Of a stretch of DNA of 64,000 nucleotides, positions 1 to 11,879 are shown one piece after another. The translations under genes were made by a program, and so were the position numbers. Origin of the DNA: Oxyruncus cristatus (lineage: Eukaryota; Chordata; Aves; Passeriformes; Cotingidae); contig VXAY01005801.1 in the NCBI GenBank assembly GCA_013399855.1, forward strand, positions 186,001 through 250,000, written 5' to 3'. The notes below the pieces were generated by a model. That model saw only the letters and a list, made by a program, of their open reading frames with translations, had not been told where the DNA came from and did not search any database. How positions within the stretch are numbered: position 1 is the stretch's first letter; every line of letters starts with the position of its first letter.

Positions 1-250
1 CTGTGCCAGGGGAGGTTTAGGTTGGATATTAGGAAGAAATTCTTTCCAGAGAGGGTAATCAGCCATTGGAATGGGCTGCCCAGGGAAGTGGTGGACTCTC
101 CATCCCTGGAGGTTTTCAAGATGAGACTGGATGTGGCACTGAGTGCCATAGTCTGGGAACCACAGTGGTGTTGGATCAAGGGTTGGACTTGATGATCTCA
201 GAGGTCCTTTCCAACCCATCTGATTCTATGATTCCATGATTCTATGATTC
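1..250 (+). mobile_element. CR1 LINE 3' end
   Basis: This is the 3' part of a CR1 retrotransposon in sense orientation. It is truncated by the window edge. It shows the CR1 run TTGGATATTAGGAAGAAATT, then GGGCTGCCCAGGGAAGTGG, and ends in three ATTCYATG-type tail units at about 223-250. Confidence 0.9.
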
Positions 251-744
251 AAAATAAGGCAGCTCAGTCCAGAGCTCTGCTACTGAATAGAAAGAAAGCT
301 CCTGAAGCATAACCAGTGTTGAGCTCCATCAGCTCCTGTTAATGGGAAAAGCCATAAAGCATTCCCCATCCCTGGGAGGTGGACAGGGCTTGGAGGAACC
401 TGGTCTCAGCATGTCTCTCGTGCATCTTCACCTGGTTACCGAGTCCCAGCTCTGCACATATAAAATATAGTCAGAATTTGCTGCTTTCTTTTCCAATTTG
501 AGGATTAAGAGGAAAAGAACAGGAGGTGACAATATCAATATTTGACTTGTTAAATGTACTAAGCTGTTAATTTTACTTTGAGCAAAATTGTACAAAGCTG
601 AAAGCTTTGCTGTAGGTGGGGTTTGCACCAGGCTGCAAAAATCAGTGCAGTAAAGATTTTTTTTGTGAGAAGTTCTCACAAAAAAAATGTTTTGCCAGTG
701 AGAACAGAGCAGAGTCACATTTGGTCACACCAACCCCTGCAGCT

Positions 745-826
745 CCAGGCTGGGGCAGAGCGGCTGGAAAGCTGAGACTCCATGGGCTGGGAGGTTTTTT
801 CCAACGTGGATGATTCTGGGATTCAA
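745..826 (+). mobile_element. possible short CR1 tail fragment
   Basis: The stretch GGGCTGGGAGGTTTTTTCC followed by GATTCTGGGATTC looks like a worn CR1 3' tail. It is short and diverged, so it may be a chance match. Confidence 0.4.
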
Positions 827-1126
827 TGGTAAAGAATCTCTCAGTGAGAACAGAGCAGAGTTACATTTGTTTCTTTTGGAGAGAATCTGGCCCTGACCCC
901 AAAGTTGTTGTCTAATGACAGAAAACCAAGTTTTTCTTGTATTTATTCATAAGCAGAGGAGCAAATTAAAGAGAAAGGAATCTCTGCAGCCTTGTGATAG
1001 ATCACTGATGTATTTATCAGGGCATTCCATGGAGAAAAAAGAACATGCTTTTAAACACAGGGATGTCATAAAGCTCTTGCTGTTTCTGAGTAGTATTTAA
1101 TTTATTTCTAAATACAAGGGTTCAAC

Positions 1127-1212
1127 TCATAGAGATGGTTTGAATTGGAAGGGATCTTAAAGACCATCTAGTTCCCACCCTCTGCCATAGGCAGGGATGC
1201 CACCCACTATCC
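1127..1212 (-). mobile_element. CR1 LINE 3' tail, antisense
   Basis: The + strand reads as the reverse complement of a CR1 tail: TTGGAAGGGATCTTAAAGA followed by CTCTGCCATAGGCAGGGATG. Only about 85 bases of the extreme 3' end are present. Confidence 0.8.
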
Positions 1213-1535
1213 AAATATAGTGGTAATAAGTTTATTAATATACAGGTCCTTTCTGTATCTCCTGAGGAACTGAGCTGTGAATACAATAGGACAGAAGATG
1301 AAACGAAATTGCAGCTCATAACAGTGTTGAATAACTTGGCACCTTTTTAAATACTGTGTTGATTTCCTGCCTTGGTTGATTTTGAATTCAGCAAAGTACA
1401 AAGCTTGTGCATGCTGAGAGTGAAATCATTGGATTCTGTGCTAAAAATCTATTTTGGGCCTTACTTCCTGTTCTGGAGTTCTGCTGTCACTGGGACAGAT
1501 GTGGAAATTTGGGTGAATTAACATCAAAATAAATG

Positions 1536-1832
1536 AAGAGGGACTTTTTCCAAGAGCGTGTAGTGATCCAAAAAGGGGGAATGGCTTCCCACTGCCAGAA
1601 GGCAGGGAGAGATGGGATATGGGGAAGGAATTGTTCCCTGTGAGGGTGGGGAGGCCCTGGCCCAGGTTGCCCAGAGAAGCTGTGGCTGCCCCTGGATCCC
1701 TGGAAGTGTCCAAGGCCAGGTTGGAGCACCCTGGGCTGGTGGAAGGTGTCCCTGCCGGTGGCAGGGGGTGGAACAAGGTGCACTTTAAGGTCCCTTCCCA
1801 CCCAAACCATTCTAAATATAGAATTCTAAATA
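1536..1832 (+). mobile_element. CR1 LINE 3' end
   Basis: This sense CR1 copy contains the block GCCCAGAGAAGCTGTGGCTG, then GAAGGTGTCCCTGCC, then CCCAAACCATTCT. It lacks the short GGACGGGGCTTGGAGCAA segment in full, which marks one subfamily. Open frames on both strands here are repeat read-through. Confidence 0.9.
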
Positions 1833-3456
1833 TACTAAGAAATTACAGGTTAAAGCCCTGGAACCCTCTGGTTTGCAAAATTCAGCAGCCGTGTACAGTA
1901 GCCCAACACATCAGTTGTGCTGCTCTGGGAGGGCATTTCCTGAGCCTGAACAGCCCCTGTGGCCGTTAATGGCAGGGTTTATGGGCACTGCTGGGCTCGT
2001 GGTGCTGTGCTGTGTGTGCCGTCAGGGGGATGATGAGGCCAGTGATCAGTCTGTGGCAGCGCCAATGTGCCGCCTCCTGGAATAATACAAGTTTTAATGC
2101 TGTGCTGTTCAGGGCCCTTTTGAAGTGCTGTGATGTCTCGGGCTTGTACCAGTTCAAACCCCCAGATTCTTGTGTCGCTCACTCTCAAGTTTTCGTTTCT
2201 CAGCGTTGAAGTTGTTGGATCTGATTCTGTTTTATCTGTGTGATGTTTCCCTTCAAACGGAAAATACGCTGTTTTTGCAGCACTCACAAAATTTAGTCTT
2301 TAAAATATTCTCTCTGATATGAGATCAATTTTTATTTTTTTTCCCCCCCCATTATTATGGCCAAGAGTGAAATGGAAAAGGTGGTTAAGTCAATACATGA
2401 ATATTTGAATGCAGGAAGGAAGGTGAACAGGAAATGGCTGTGCTCACCTCCAGTACAAAAATTGGATTGCTGATAAATTTTGAATTCTCAGATAGGGAGA
2501 CAATGGAAAAAATATTAAATATCTTAATAAGAAATGCTGGTTTTCAGCCTCTGTGCTATCTCCAGAATATAATAGATGATAAGCAAGGAGAAAAACTATT
2601 CTGTCCTCCTATGGCACATCCATTCCCTTCAGGCAGTGTGGGCTTCTACGAAAGAACATGTGGATTTTTTTGGGTGTCCCATTGAAATTTCCCTGGTGCA
2701 TCAGCAAGGCTGCCACAATAAGTGGATTTAGAACCTTTAAACTGAAAGGGCTTCCAGTGTTAATAATACTGTAATTAAAATTAGATACACACGACCATTG
2801 CACTGTAGACTTGAGAATGTGTTCTTGTTGCCAGCTCTAAAAAGAGTCAGGGAGGTTTTATTTTTTTTTTAAAGCATGAAACCAAAAGGAGAATGGATCA
2901 AATTTTGATGCATTTGGATCCTTTCCTCTTGGAACTTGGGTTGTTTATCAATCAGACAAAAACTAACCTGGCAGCTCTATTATAATCAGTTTGCAGAGAG
3001 GATGGGCTGCTGAAGGCTGGATGTGCTTACACAGCCAGTGAAACCTAATTCCTGGAATTGCTGCACTCCAGAGAATTTACCACATCTCTAAGAAACCAGA
3101 TTTTGCTGAACTTGCTGCACATCTGGTGAGAGAGCAGAGGAGTGTTTTGTTGATCTCATGGGGGCACCTGTGTAGGGGGGAAATCAAGTTGATAATGTAG
3201 TTTTAGAGTAGGTTTACATGCGGCCTGTATGGTATTAAACCCCTGTCCACTGTATTTAATTGAATTTGGGAAATTGAAAAGGATTTATGTAAATTGGGCA
3301 TCTCAAAAAAAAAAAAAATCAAATTAGATTAAAATAAAGGGAGGGGGGAAGGAGGAAAGAAGTTTCCCAGCTTCAAGTAACATTTGTAGGCTGACTTTTT
3401 AATAAGACTTTTCCTTGAAACGAAGAGTTTTCTGGTTCTTGGGGAATAGACTCTCA

Positions 3457-3555
3457 CAACCTGGTCCTGTGGGAGGTGTCCCTGCCTATGGCAGGGGGTT
3501 GGAATGCCACGAGCACTAAAGCCCATCCAACCTAAACCACTCTGGGATTCTGTGA
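3457..3555 (+). mobile_element. CR1 LINE 3' tail
   Basis: A CR1 3' tail fragment of about 100 bases with GGGAGGTGTCCCTGCC, CCAACCTAAACCACTC and a GGATTCTGTG end. Confidence 0.8.
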
Positions 3556-4147
3556 AAAAGGGTTTTTTTGGTGCCTTCCCCACAGTTTTGGGAAGAGAAG
3601 TGTCTGTGCCACAGTGGTGCAGAATATTTTGAAGGATGTCCTCACAGAGGATTTTCTGTATCCCGGGGACCTCTCTGTGCCATCCCCACGAGGTGCCTCT
3701 GACAGAAGGTTTGAAATTCCAGGAAATTGGTTTGTGGGCCCATTCTGCAGGAAGTGATGGGGAACTTTCCCATAGAATTCTGTTTACTCTGGAATTTTTA
3801 CTGGCTGGAATTTTTGAACAGAGCAGGATTTAGAATCTTTAGAAGGTTTTCCCTGCTGAATTGTCAGGTTTTTGTATCGGCTGGCACTAGACACAGGAGG
3901 TGTGAGTAAGTCAGGTGTACTTGCTGTGAGCATTCCTGTGAGTCTGAGTAGCAGCCAGACCAAATTCCATGTTAATCAGGGAAAACTGTGAGTGAAGTCA
4001 GCTGCACACATAAGGTGCCATTTACAGTGACATTCCTGGGCAGGAATTTGTGTGCCTGTTGTCCTGCCCATCCCCCCAAAAAATGCCTGGGAGCTGGAAA
4101 CAGCTTCCTCACAAGGGACACTGCGGGGACAGCTCCAATCACTGTGA

Positions 4148-4422
4148 GCAGGGACAGGACCCAGGGAAGGGCTGGAGCTGTGCCAGGGCAGGGTCAGGTT
4201 GGATCTCAGGACAAGGCTCTTCCCCCAGAGGGTGGTTGGCACTGACCAGGCTCCCCAGGGCAGTGGGCACAGCCCCAAGGCTACCAGAGCTCCAGGAGGG
4301 TTTGGACAATGCTCTGATGGACAGGGTGGGATTGTTGGGGTATCTGTGCAGGGCCAGGGGTTGGACTGAATGATCCTTGTGGGTCCCTTCCAGCTCAGGG
4401 TATTCCGTGATTCTGTGATTCC
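4148..4422 (+). mobile_element. CR1 LINE 3' end, second subfamily
   Basis: Sense CR1 of a subfamily marked by GCTGTGCCAGGGCAGGGTCA and GGGTGGTTGGCACTGACCAG. It ends in GTGATTCTGTGATTC. The same subfamily recurs at 10385-10778, 27333-27536 (antisense) and 49615-50027. Confidence 0.88.
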
Positions 4423-4968
4423 TTTCTTGTGGAGGTGCTTCGGATCAGGGTGCTTTGGATCTGCTTCCAGAACACGTATCAGCTGTTCCGGTACAGGGAA
4501 GCCCTTCACAGTGTGCACAATTTTCCCTCATCTGGGTCTCAGCAGAAACAACAGAAAGTGGTGCTCTCCTACTCCTCACTCTGGAGGTTCATTGGTTTCT
4601 CTCTTCCCATTGGGAACTCCATTGATCCCTCCTGTCAGTTACTCTCGAGGGTGTTGAAATCTTCCTACATTCCATGAAAAGAAGGCCTTGCTTCTGCAGC
4701 AGCCTTGGGATCAAATTGTGGACAAACATGCACTTTGAAGGCAGAAAATAAAGTACCTTTAGCTGTGTTTTGGGGATCTGTTCATTGAACAAAGGCTGTT
4801 TTACTGTTCCAAGTGCAGAGGGCAAGGCTAAGAAATGATCAGTTTAAAACCCAGGGAGGTCATGGAGCACAGCACTGGGATGGAGCCCTTGGCTTTTGAA
4901 GGAACTTGGGAACGATCCCAGTGGGTGAAATACTGGAATAAAAAATCTTGTTATGATCCTGGGGTGTT

Positions 4969-5460
4969 ACAGAATCATAACATTGCTGAGATTGGCAGGA
5001 CCCTCTGGAGAATGGCCAGTCCTGCCCCCTGCTCAGGATGGGGAGGGAGTATTTGGAAATTCTGCAGCCTCTCTGGGCAACCTGGTGAAGATCCCCACCG
5101 CTCTCCCCGTGCCCACCAAGCCATTCATCTCACTGCAGAGACCTGTCAGGGTGGTGGAGCATGAATTGCTCTCATAAACCCACGGGAGTGATGATTCCCA
5201 GCTTCCTCCTGGTCCTTCCTGCTCTTGGAAATGGCTCCCAGAATTATCTGCTCCCCCACGACTTTCTCTAGCACTGAAGGGAGGTTCTGGACTTCCCTGG
5301 ATCTTCCTTCTTGCCTTTCTTGAAGACACAAGTGACATTTCTTTTCTTCTAGACCTCGGGAACCTTTCAAGTGTGGTAGAGAGAGGTCTTGCAGTGTCAT
5401 CAGCCACCCCCCTTAGCATGTGTGAGTGCATCCCATTTAGAAAAGCCCCCGGAGATCACC
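4969..5460 (-). mobile_element. old CR1 LINE, antisense, RT fragment joined to 3' tail
   Basis: On the minus strand, 5440 down to about 5040 still reads as a decayed CR1 ORF2 reverse-transcriptase segment. The reads GMHSHMLRGVADDTARPLS and KVVGEQIILGAISK correspond to the family's conserved LADVIARPLS and KVMEQLILEAISK blocks, split over different frames by indels. At 4969-5035 the reverse complement of a CR1 3' tail follows directly, so the rest of ORF2 and the 3' UTR have been deleted. It cannot encode a working enzyme. The match to the family is from memory. Confidence 0.72.
5040..5440 (-). pseudogene. degenerate CR1 ORF2 reverse-transcriptase fragment
   Basis: This is the coding remnant of the element at 4969-5460. 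The order on the minus strand is the GMHPRVLRELADV-like block, the RPVSLTS-region equivalent, the EQLILEAISK-like block, and an EMNGLVGTGRAVGIF stretch matching the segment before the catalytic FSKAFD motif. At least two frame changes are needed to follow it. The YxDD catalytic site is not seen. Confidence 0.6.
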
Positions 5461-5758
5461 AGTTCCACCCATTGCCCAGCACTGCCAAGCCCACCACTAG
5501 CCCATGTCCCCATGTCTTTTGAGCACTTCCAGAGGTGAAACTTCCAGGGATTGACCGTAGAATTGCAGAAGGACTTTGCAAGACCAGGTGAGTCGGTGAG
5601 AAAATGGCTGGTAAAATTAGGCATGACTTAAAAATGTCAGAAAAGATCATCGTGGTCTTCTACTGAAAATGATGGGTTCTGGCTTGTCTTGGGAATGAGA
5701 TCTTGGCGTTGGGACTGAGCACTGAGTGTGAAGGTTGGCTCAGTGATCTGTGGCTGTC

Positions 5759-5780
5759 AAAAAAAAAAAAAAAAAAAAAA
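5759..5780 (+). repeat. poly-A run (22 A)
   Basis: An uninterrupted run of 22 A. No gene-like or LINE-like sequence lies directly upstream, so it is treated as simple sequence and not as the tail of a retrocopy. Confidence 0.9.
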
Positions 5781-6085
5781 GAGGCGAAATTAGGAATCAT
5801 CAATGAAGACAGAGAACAGAACAGAGAAAAAACCACAGCAGTACTGAAGGGATTCAGGTGCACAGCTCTGGTCCCTGTCCCAAGAAGGACAGAGCAGAAC
5901 TGAAGCAGGCTCCTGTCAGGTGAGGAAGGAAGAAGCCATGGTAGACACCTCGAAATTACAGTGTCAGAGTTCTGAGAGTGAAGAAGAATCAACAGTTCCC
6001 TCCCTCCTGAAATGCCAGAGTGAGGAGTTACCAACTGAAACAGGAGGGGGCAAAGTTTCAAACAGATCAAATGGGTTGTTCTTCT

Positions 6086-6447
6086 CTGAAAGAGAAGGTT
6101 GAGCGGAGACTTCAGAGCGACCTTCCAGTACCTGAAGGGGCAACTGGAGACGACTCTGCCTTGGGAACTGGAGTGCCAGGACAAGGAGGAATGGCTTCAA
6201 ACTAACAGAAGGGAAACTCAGGTGAGATGTATGGAAGAAGTTCTTCCCTGTGAGGGTGGGGAGTCCCTGGCCCAGGTTGCCCAGAGAAGCTGTGGCTGCC
6301 CCTGGATCCCTGGAAGTGTCCAAGGCCAGGTTGGAGCAACCTGGGCTGGTGGAAGGTGTCCCTGCCCATGGCAGGGGGTGGGACTGGATGAGCCTTAAGT
6401 CTCTTTCAACCCAAAGCTTGATTCATTCTATGTTTCTGTGACTCTGA
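6086..6447 (+). mobile_element. CR1 LINE 3' end
   Basis: A longer sense CR1 3' part. It starts in AGAGAAGGTTGAGCGGAGAC and CAGTACCTGAAGGGGCAAC, continues through GCCCAGAGAAGCTGTGGCTG, and ends in a worn TTCTATGTTTCTGTGACTC tail. Confidence 0.88.
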
Positions 6448-6450
6448 CAG

Positions 6451-6610
6451 GCAGAGGTGGAGTCCCTGTCTCTGGGAGTGTTCCAGAGGCATCTGGATGT
6501 GGCAGCTGGGGACATGGGTTAGGGCTGATTATGGTGTTGCTGGGGGAATGGTGGACTCAATGATCTTGAAGGTCTCTTCCAACCTTCATGATTCTGTGAT
6601 TCTGTGGTTC
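6451..6610 (+). mobile_element. CR1 LINE 3' end, third subfamily
   Basis: A sense CR1 fragment that begins almost where the previous one ends. It belongs to a different subfamily: GGCATCTGGATGTGGCAGC, GGGGACATGGGTTAG, CAATGATCTTGAAGGTCTC, ending ATTCTGTGATTCTGTGGTTC. The two copies abut head to tail. Confidence 0.85.
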
Positions 6611-6989
6611 TTTTATTATGAATTTTAGACAACACAATACTAGCAGGCAATGAGAAGACGTCCCTCAGCTGAGGCTGGAAGTTCGTGGACTTGGAGAAAT
6701 GCTCCAAAGTCCATGGGTTTTGAGACTTAAAAAGTCCTGAATTATCTAACTTTTTTTTTTTTTTTTTCCCCCCAGCACTTCAGAAACTTCATATTTGCAA
6801 TGTTTGGTTGGTTTTTGCAAGACTGTCAACCTTCGGCTTTTCACACCCTGTTTTGATTTCTTGGCTCTGTGCATCTGGTGACCTGAGTTATCTTTGTTCA
6901 GGGTAGCTCCAATTTTCCTCTCCTCCCATGTACCTTAATGAATATATTTTCTTGCGTTCAAGAATTCTTTGCTTTTCTTAGTTTTTGGG

Positions 6990-7600
6990 TTTCAACGCAC
7001 AGTGGCAGATGAGAAAAAGAATAAAAGAAGTGTATTTGCATTAAATACTTGCTCAATCCATTTCCTGACAAGGCTAATATCTCCCACATAATTAGTTTGG
7101 TTGAATTGCTGTGCATCTCCTGTAGGTATTAAGTACAATTACTGGTCTTTTAAATTAACTATTCAAATGTTCATCCCTCAGATGAACTCAGCATTCAACT
7201 AATTCTCTTTGAGGCCTACCCTTTTCTATCCTGTGTTTAATCTAGTAATGAGAGTTGATGTAGAATTAAAAATCTGAGTGCAGGGACAGGCTTTGTCTCT
7301 GTGAATAAGGAGAGGGGGATAAAAGGGCCTAGAAAACCCAAACCTTTTCCTATCCATTACTAAAATGTTGTTTCATATCAGTCTTCAGAGTTGTCACACA
7401 CATGGAAACAGCAAGTTTTCCCCACCTTTAGCAGCATGGTAAAAGACTTTCCTGCCTTTAGAGTGTTGTCACAGACACACATTAGTAAAAACCAGTGATT
7501 GTGAGATAAGATTGACCCTAAATTGTGTGTCAGCACTCCCAGAGCAGTGAAACTATTAAAATCAATAATGGCTTTGTTCTGTAATGTCTCTTATTGCCAG
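6990..7600. promoter_or_regulatory. repeat-free AT-rich stretch, candidate conserved element
   Basis: No CR1, simple repeat or open frame is seen here. The stretch contains an octamer motif ATTTGCAT at 7034-7041 and AATTAG-type homeodomain core sites near 7090. That is weak evidence. It is listed because it is a long unique block in a developmental gene's intron. Confidence 0.2.
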
Positions 7601-8224
7601 AAATGGCTGTATTTCCTTCCTGCAGTAAACAGGCGTCTTTGTTCATGTAAAACTCAAACATCCATCACTTAAAACTTGGCATAATGACTTCGTAGTTGGT
7701 GTTTTTCTTTAAGGGAAGGGAAGGGAAGAAGAAAGACTTGTATTATTTGGAAAGGTGGTCTCTCTAACTATCACTGTTCACTGCACTACAGCCTTGCTGA
7801 TCCTGAAGTCACCTGATACGTGACCCAAGAAAATGTCTGGTTTGGGGTTTGGGGCTTTTTTAAGCACAGTGTCTAGACACATTATGTGCCAATTGAATTT
7901 CCCTGCCACATCACAAGCTTCACTGACAGTAAAGTCAAATGTCTTCTGTGTTCTAAAGGTGCTCTGTGCTTCTTGTCCTTAAGCCATTTTTTGATCCATA
8001 TCACTGGTTCTTTCCTTATGCTGCACTTTGTGACCTTGAGAATTAATCCAGTGTGCGACATATAATCCTAAATCTTAGCCTGAATCTAGATAAATTATGT
8101 CCCTTGTTTCACCCAGATCTCCCAGTTCAGGTATGTACTTCAAAGGAGCAACTTTGTCAGCCCTGACCTTCCCTCTCTGTGCTGGCTGCTCCTTAGTTTA
8201 ATTACTTTGATTCAAATACTGCAG

Positions 8225-8906
8225 CATAGAATTATAAAATGGTTTGGGTTGGAAAGGACCTTAAAGCTCGTCTCATCCCCCCCCCTGCCATGGGCAGGGA
8301 CACCTTCCACCAGCCCAGGTTGCTCCAAGCCCCGTCCAACCTGGCCTTGGACACTTCCAGGGATCCAGGGGCAGCCACAGCTTCTCTGGGCAGCCTGGGC
8401 CAGGGCCTCCCCACCCTCACAGGGAACAATTCCTTCCCCATATCCCATCTAACCCTGCCCTCTGGCAGTGGGAAGCCATTCCCCCTTGTCCTGGCACTCC
8501 AGGCCCTTGGATCTTTCCTCTTTCTCCATCTTTCCTCTTGCCCCCTTCAGGCCCTGCAAGGCCACAATTGGGTCACCCCAAAGCTTCTCCTCTCCAGGCT
8601 GAACAATCCCAGCTCTCCCAGCCTTTCCTCCCAGCAGAGCTGCTCCAGCCCTCTGATCCTCTTGGGGCCTCCTCTGGACTCTCTCCAGCAGCTCCATGGC
8701 CTTGCTGTGCTGTTCCCAGGGCTGGAGCAGCTCTGCAGGGGGGTCTCCCCTGAGGGGCAGAGGGGCAGAATCCCCCCCTGCCCTGCTGCCCCCGCTGGGG
8801 GATCAGCCCAGGGCACGGGGGGTTTCTGGGCCGGGGCAGGTCCAGCCTCTGCCCCACCAGCACCCCCAGGGCCTTCTGCCCAGGGCTGCTCTCAATCACT
8901 TCTCAC
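8225..8906 (-). mobile_element. CR1 LINE 3' part, antisense, longest copy
   Basis: This is the longest CR1 copy in the window. On the + strand it opens with a reverse-complement tail (TTTGGGTTGGAAAGGACCTT), passes through TGCCATGGGCAGGGACACC and GCCACAGCTTCTCTGGGCAG, and runs on into AGGCTGAACAATCCCAGCTC and upstream 3' ORF/UTR sequence. It is GC-rich and shows long open frames on both strands, the longest 223 codons at 8239-8910. None of these is a gene. Confidence 0.92.
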
Positions 8907-10227
8907 TTGAAGCTTGAGTTTAACACCAAGGAAGGAATGATCCTTAGGAAATCGTTAAATCAGCGAGGATGAGATCCCAGTGTGCTGCCGGGAGTGTGTC
9001 TCCATTTCCTCACGTAACAATTAAATGTAGACATCTCTTCAGCCAACAGGTTTAAATTAAATGCAAGTCTTTAGAAGTCAGTCTGCTGTATAATGTTCTT
9101 CAGCAGAGATATTTCATTGTATTCTGCCCAAAATTCCAGAGTTCATTTGCTTTTCGTCCTCACCCTACAGAAATCTCATCCCTCCTGAACGATGTCAATG
9201 CTCTACAGGTAGCAGGGGATGGGCAAATGTTCTCTTGCCATATAGGCCAGGTGAGATCTTGTGGAGAAGGGGTGAACAAATAACTCCTCTTCATCATGTG
9301 TGCTATTGAAATACTTGTCCAAGCCTGCAGATCTCCTACCTTTGCTTTCCATAAGTCTCTGAGACCTTACAGCTCAGTTTGCAGGTCTCACTTCTGCCCT
9401 TCCACGCTGTATCTGCCAGCACCAGAAAAAAGGTCCTTACATCCCTACTGTCGTTAAGACACGTTGAGTTCATGTTTATCCCTGTGCACAACTCTCCTCT
9501 CAGCTCCACTTGCTCATCCTCCTGTTGGGATTGGAGGGGAGAGAGAAGAAATCCTGGTTTTCTTTCTTTATTGCTGCTGAAGAGCCTGTGAAGGGCAGGT
9601 GTGAAACACACCCATCTCTAGTGCTGCCCCAAAGGCACTGACTGGGGGGTCACAGGTGGGGACCTTCCAGTTTTCATCAAATAAAGGATTTGTCATGAAG
9701 GCAAATACCCTCCATTTGGGGAGTTTTGTTTGTCTCTCGGGGGTTTTGGATTTTTTTGAAATTCATTTCAAATTAGCCGGTTGAAATTCCCTGGGGAGAT
9801 CAGCGTTGTGGTCCTGTGGAAATGGAGCGACGTGGAAGTGTCTTAGATAAGCTGCAATCAATCTGGTTGTCTCGCCCCTTGTGAACAGACCTTTTGGCCT
9901 GAGAGCTGCTGAAGTGTTGTGCCAGGGCACGGGGCATTCTGGGATTCCAGGGAGAAATACAAACTCAGGGTTTAAGCAGAGGGAACTGTGCTTTGCTCTC
10001 TTAGATGTTTCTCTGAGACAAGACCTGGGGCTTGGCGCAGGGAGAGGTGATCTTGTGACCCTGGGGGGTGTGTGGGCTGGAGAAGATGCTGATACCCTGC
10101 TGAGTCCTCTTTGCACACAGCATTCCTTGGCAGCTCTGCCCCTCCAGACTCTCCAGACATCCCCACTGTGGGCCTGTCCACTCCTGCAGTGCCAACGAGC
10201 CCAGGGAGCAGCGATGGAGCAGGAGCA

Positions 10228-10384
10228 CTGCAGGGTGTTGCCGGTGCATCATTGCCCATCTGGAGGTTGTTCTGTCATCAAGGGGCAGTTTTTCTCACCC
10301 AACAGATCCCTGCTGCTCAAAAGGAAATAAAGTCCCATATTTTTGGTTCTTTTCCTGAAGGTTCCTGAAGATGGGGTCTAGAGG
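10228..10384 (+). repeat. 5' flank of a block duplicated at 49460-49614
   Basis: This stretch precedes a CR1 copy. It is nearly identical to the sequence before the CR1 copy at 49615, including TTTTTCTCACCCAACAGATC and GCTCAAAAGGAAATAAAGTC. I do not recognise it as the usual CR1 consensus. It may be a less common 5' extension of that CR1 subfamily or a segmental duplication. Confidence 0.7.
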
Positions 10385-10778
10385 GGAAGCCGTGTGAGGA
10401 CACTGAGGGCACTTGGGGTGTTCGGCTGGAGCAGAGGAGACGAGGGGAGACCTCAGTGCAGTTCCAACTGCCTGGGCAGGGGCAGAGGAGGGGCAGGGAC
10501 TGAGCTCTGCTCTGGGGGAACCAGGGACAGGCCCCAGGGAAGGACTGGAGCTGTGCCAGGGCAGGGTCAGGTTGGATCTCAGGACAAGGTTCTTCCCCCA
10601 GAGGGTGGTTGGCACTGACCAGGCTCCCCAGGGCAGTGGGCACAGCCCCAAGGCTGCCAGAGCTCCAGGAGGGTTTGGACAATGCTCTAGTGGACAGGGT
10701 GGGATTGTTGAGGTGTCTGTGCAGGGCCAGGAGTGATGGTCCATGTGAGTCTTGCAGCTCAGAAGATTTTGTGGTTCC
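10385..10778 (+). mobile_element. CR1 LINE 3' end, second subfamily
   Basis: Sense CR1 with CTGTGCCAGGGCAGGGTCAG, GGGTGGTTGGCACTGACCAG and a worn end near GATTTTGTGGTTCC. It is the partner of the copy at 49615-50027. Confidence 0.9.
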
Positions 10779-11707
10779 ATCAGGGAGTCCCTTGCATTGC
10801 TTTAATTTCCTTACCTGACACTTGGAGGAGTTGAACTTCGTGTTGGTTCTGGAGAGAGCCCTTCTTCAGGTTGTGAACACACTCATTTGCTCTTCACTCC
10901 TTGTACCTCTCATGCAACTGGTTTCGTGCCATCCCTGCTCATGTTCCACAAGAATAAAGTGATGTGCTGGACACTAACAAACGGGAGCGTTCTGCCAACT
11001 GCTTCAGCACTGCACTGAAACTGCTCAGGCAGCAGGTGACACGGTACAAGCGGGAAATGTCTGTGAGAATGAACACGTAACACATCAGACCAAAAAAGAG
11101 TCTAAATAAGGAAGGTTCCTTGGAAGTTTGATTTGAAAAATGATGAATTATCTGTTTTGAGGGAAAATATGAGGGAAATATCAGATTATAAGTAAAACCT
11201 CTGCAAATAAAAAGCCCTGTTAACCGCAGTAATTTGCATCCTGTTCTCTCTCTTCTGCAGTATTTTTACCCCTGAGAAGTTTATTGCACAGTACAGTTCT
11301 CATGTCTGCAGACAGGCACTAGTGCTCCACTGTGTGGTATTCCCAGGTTTTGGCACTGGGAATACACATTTTGGCCAGAGGAGACTGTCTTTCAGTGCCC
11401 TACTATTGTCTTGCTACAGGGACATGTGCAGGCCCATAATTAAAACAGGTCTGTTCTTCATAAATTAGAGAACAAATTACTTGTTGTCTTCTACTTGCCT
11501 CGTTTGTTTCCCTTATTAGTTGTTGGTTGTAAAGTCAAAAGACAAGAAAGCAAGATCATGGGTTTATGTGGGATGAGCCCACTGGAATGGCCAATTAGTG
11601 CTTTTATGTTCAGGAAGTTTGAAAATAAGAATAAATCAGGTGAAAACTGGGGGTTATTCACTGAAACAAACAATATTTTGCTTGACACTCACATCCACAA
11701 ATTCTCT

Positions 11708-11879
11708 GGGAGCAGGTTGCCCAGAGAAGTTGTGGCTACCCCATCCCTGGAAGTGTCCAAGGCCAGGTTGGACGGGGCTTGGAGCAACCTGGGCTGGTGG
11801 AAGGTGTCCCTGCCCATGGCAGGGGGTGGCACTGGATGGGCTTTGAGGTCCCTTCCAGCCCAAACTGTTCTAGGATTCA
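11708..11879 (+). mobile_element. CR1 LINE 3' end
   Basis: Sense CR1 with GCAGGTTGCCCAGAGAAGTT, GGACGGGGCTTGGAGCAACC and GGTGTCCCTGCCCATGGCAG, ending TTCTAGGATTC. It is 0.5 kb upstream of the first exon. Confidence 0.9.

Noticed and set aside
5759..5780. Poly-A run as the end of a processed pseudogene or poly-A LINE
   Set aside because: No gene-like or LINE-1-like sequence precedes it, and CR1 elements do not end in poly-A.
8239..8910. 223-codon open frame, + strand
   Set aside because: It lies wholly within an antisense CR1 copy. The same peptides (such as ALDTSRDPGAATASLGNLGQ) recur wherever that CR1 block occurs antisense.
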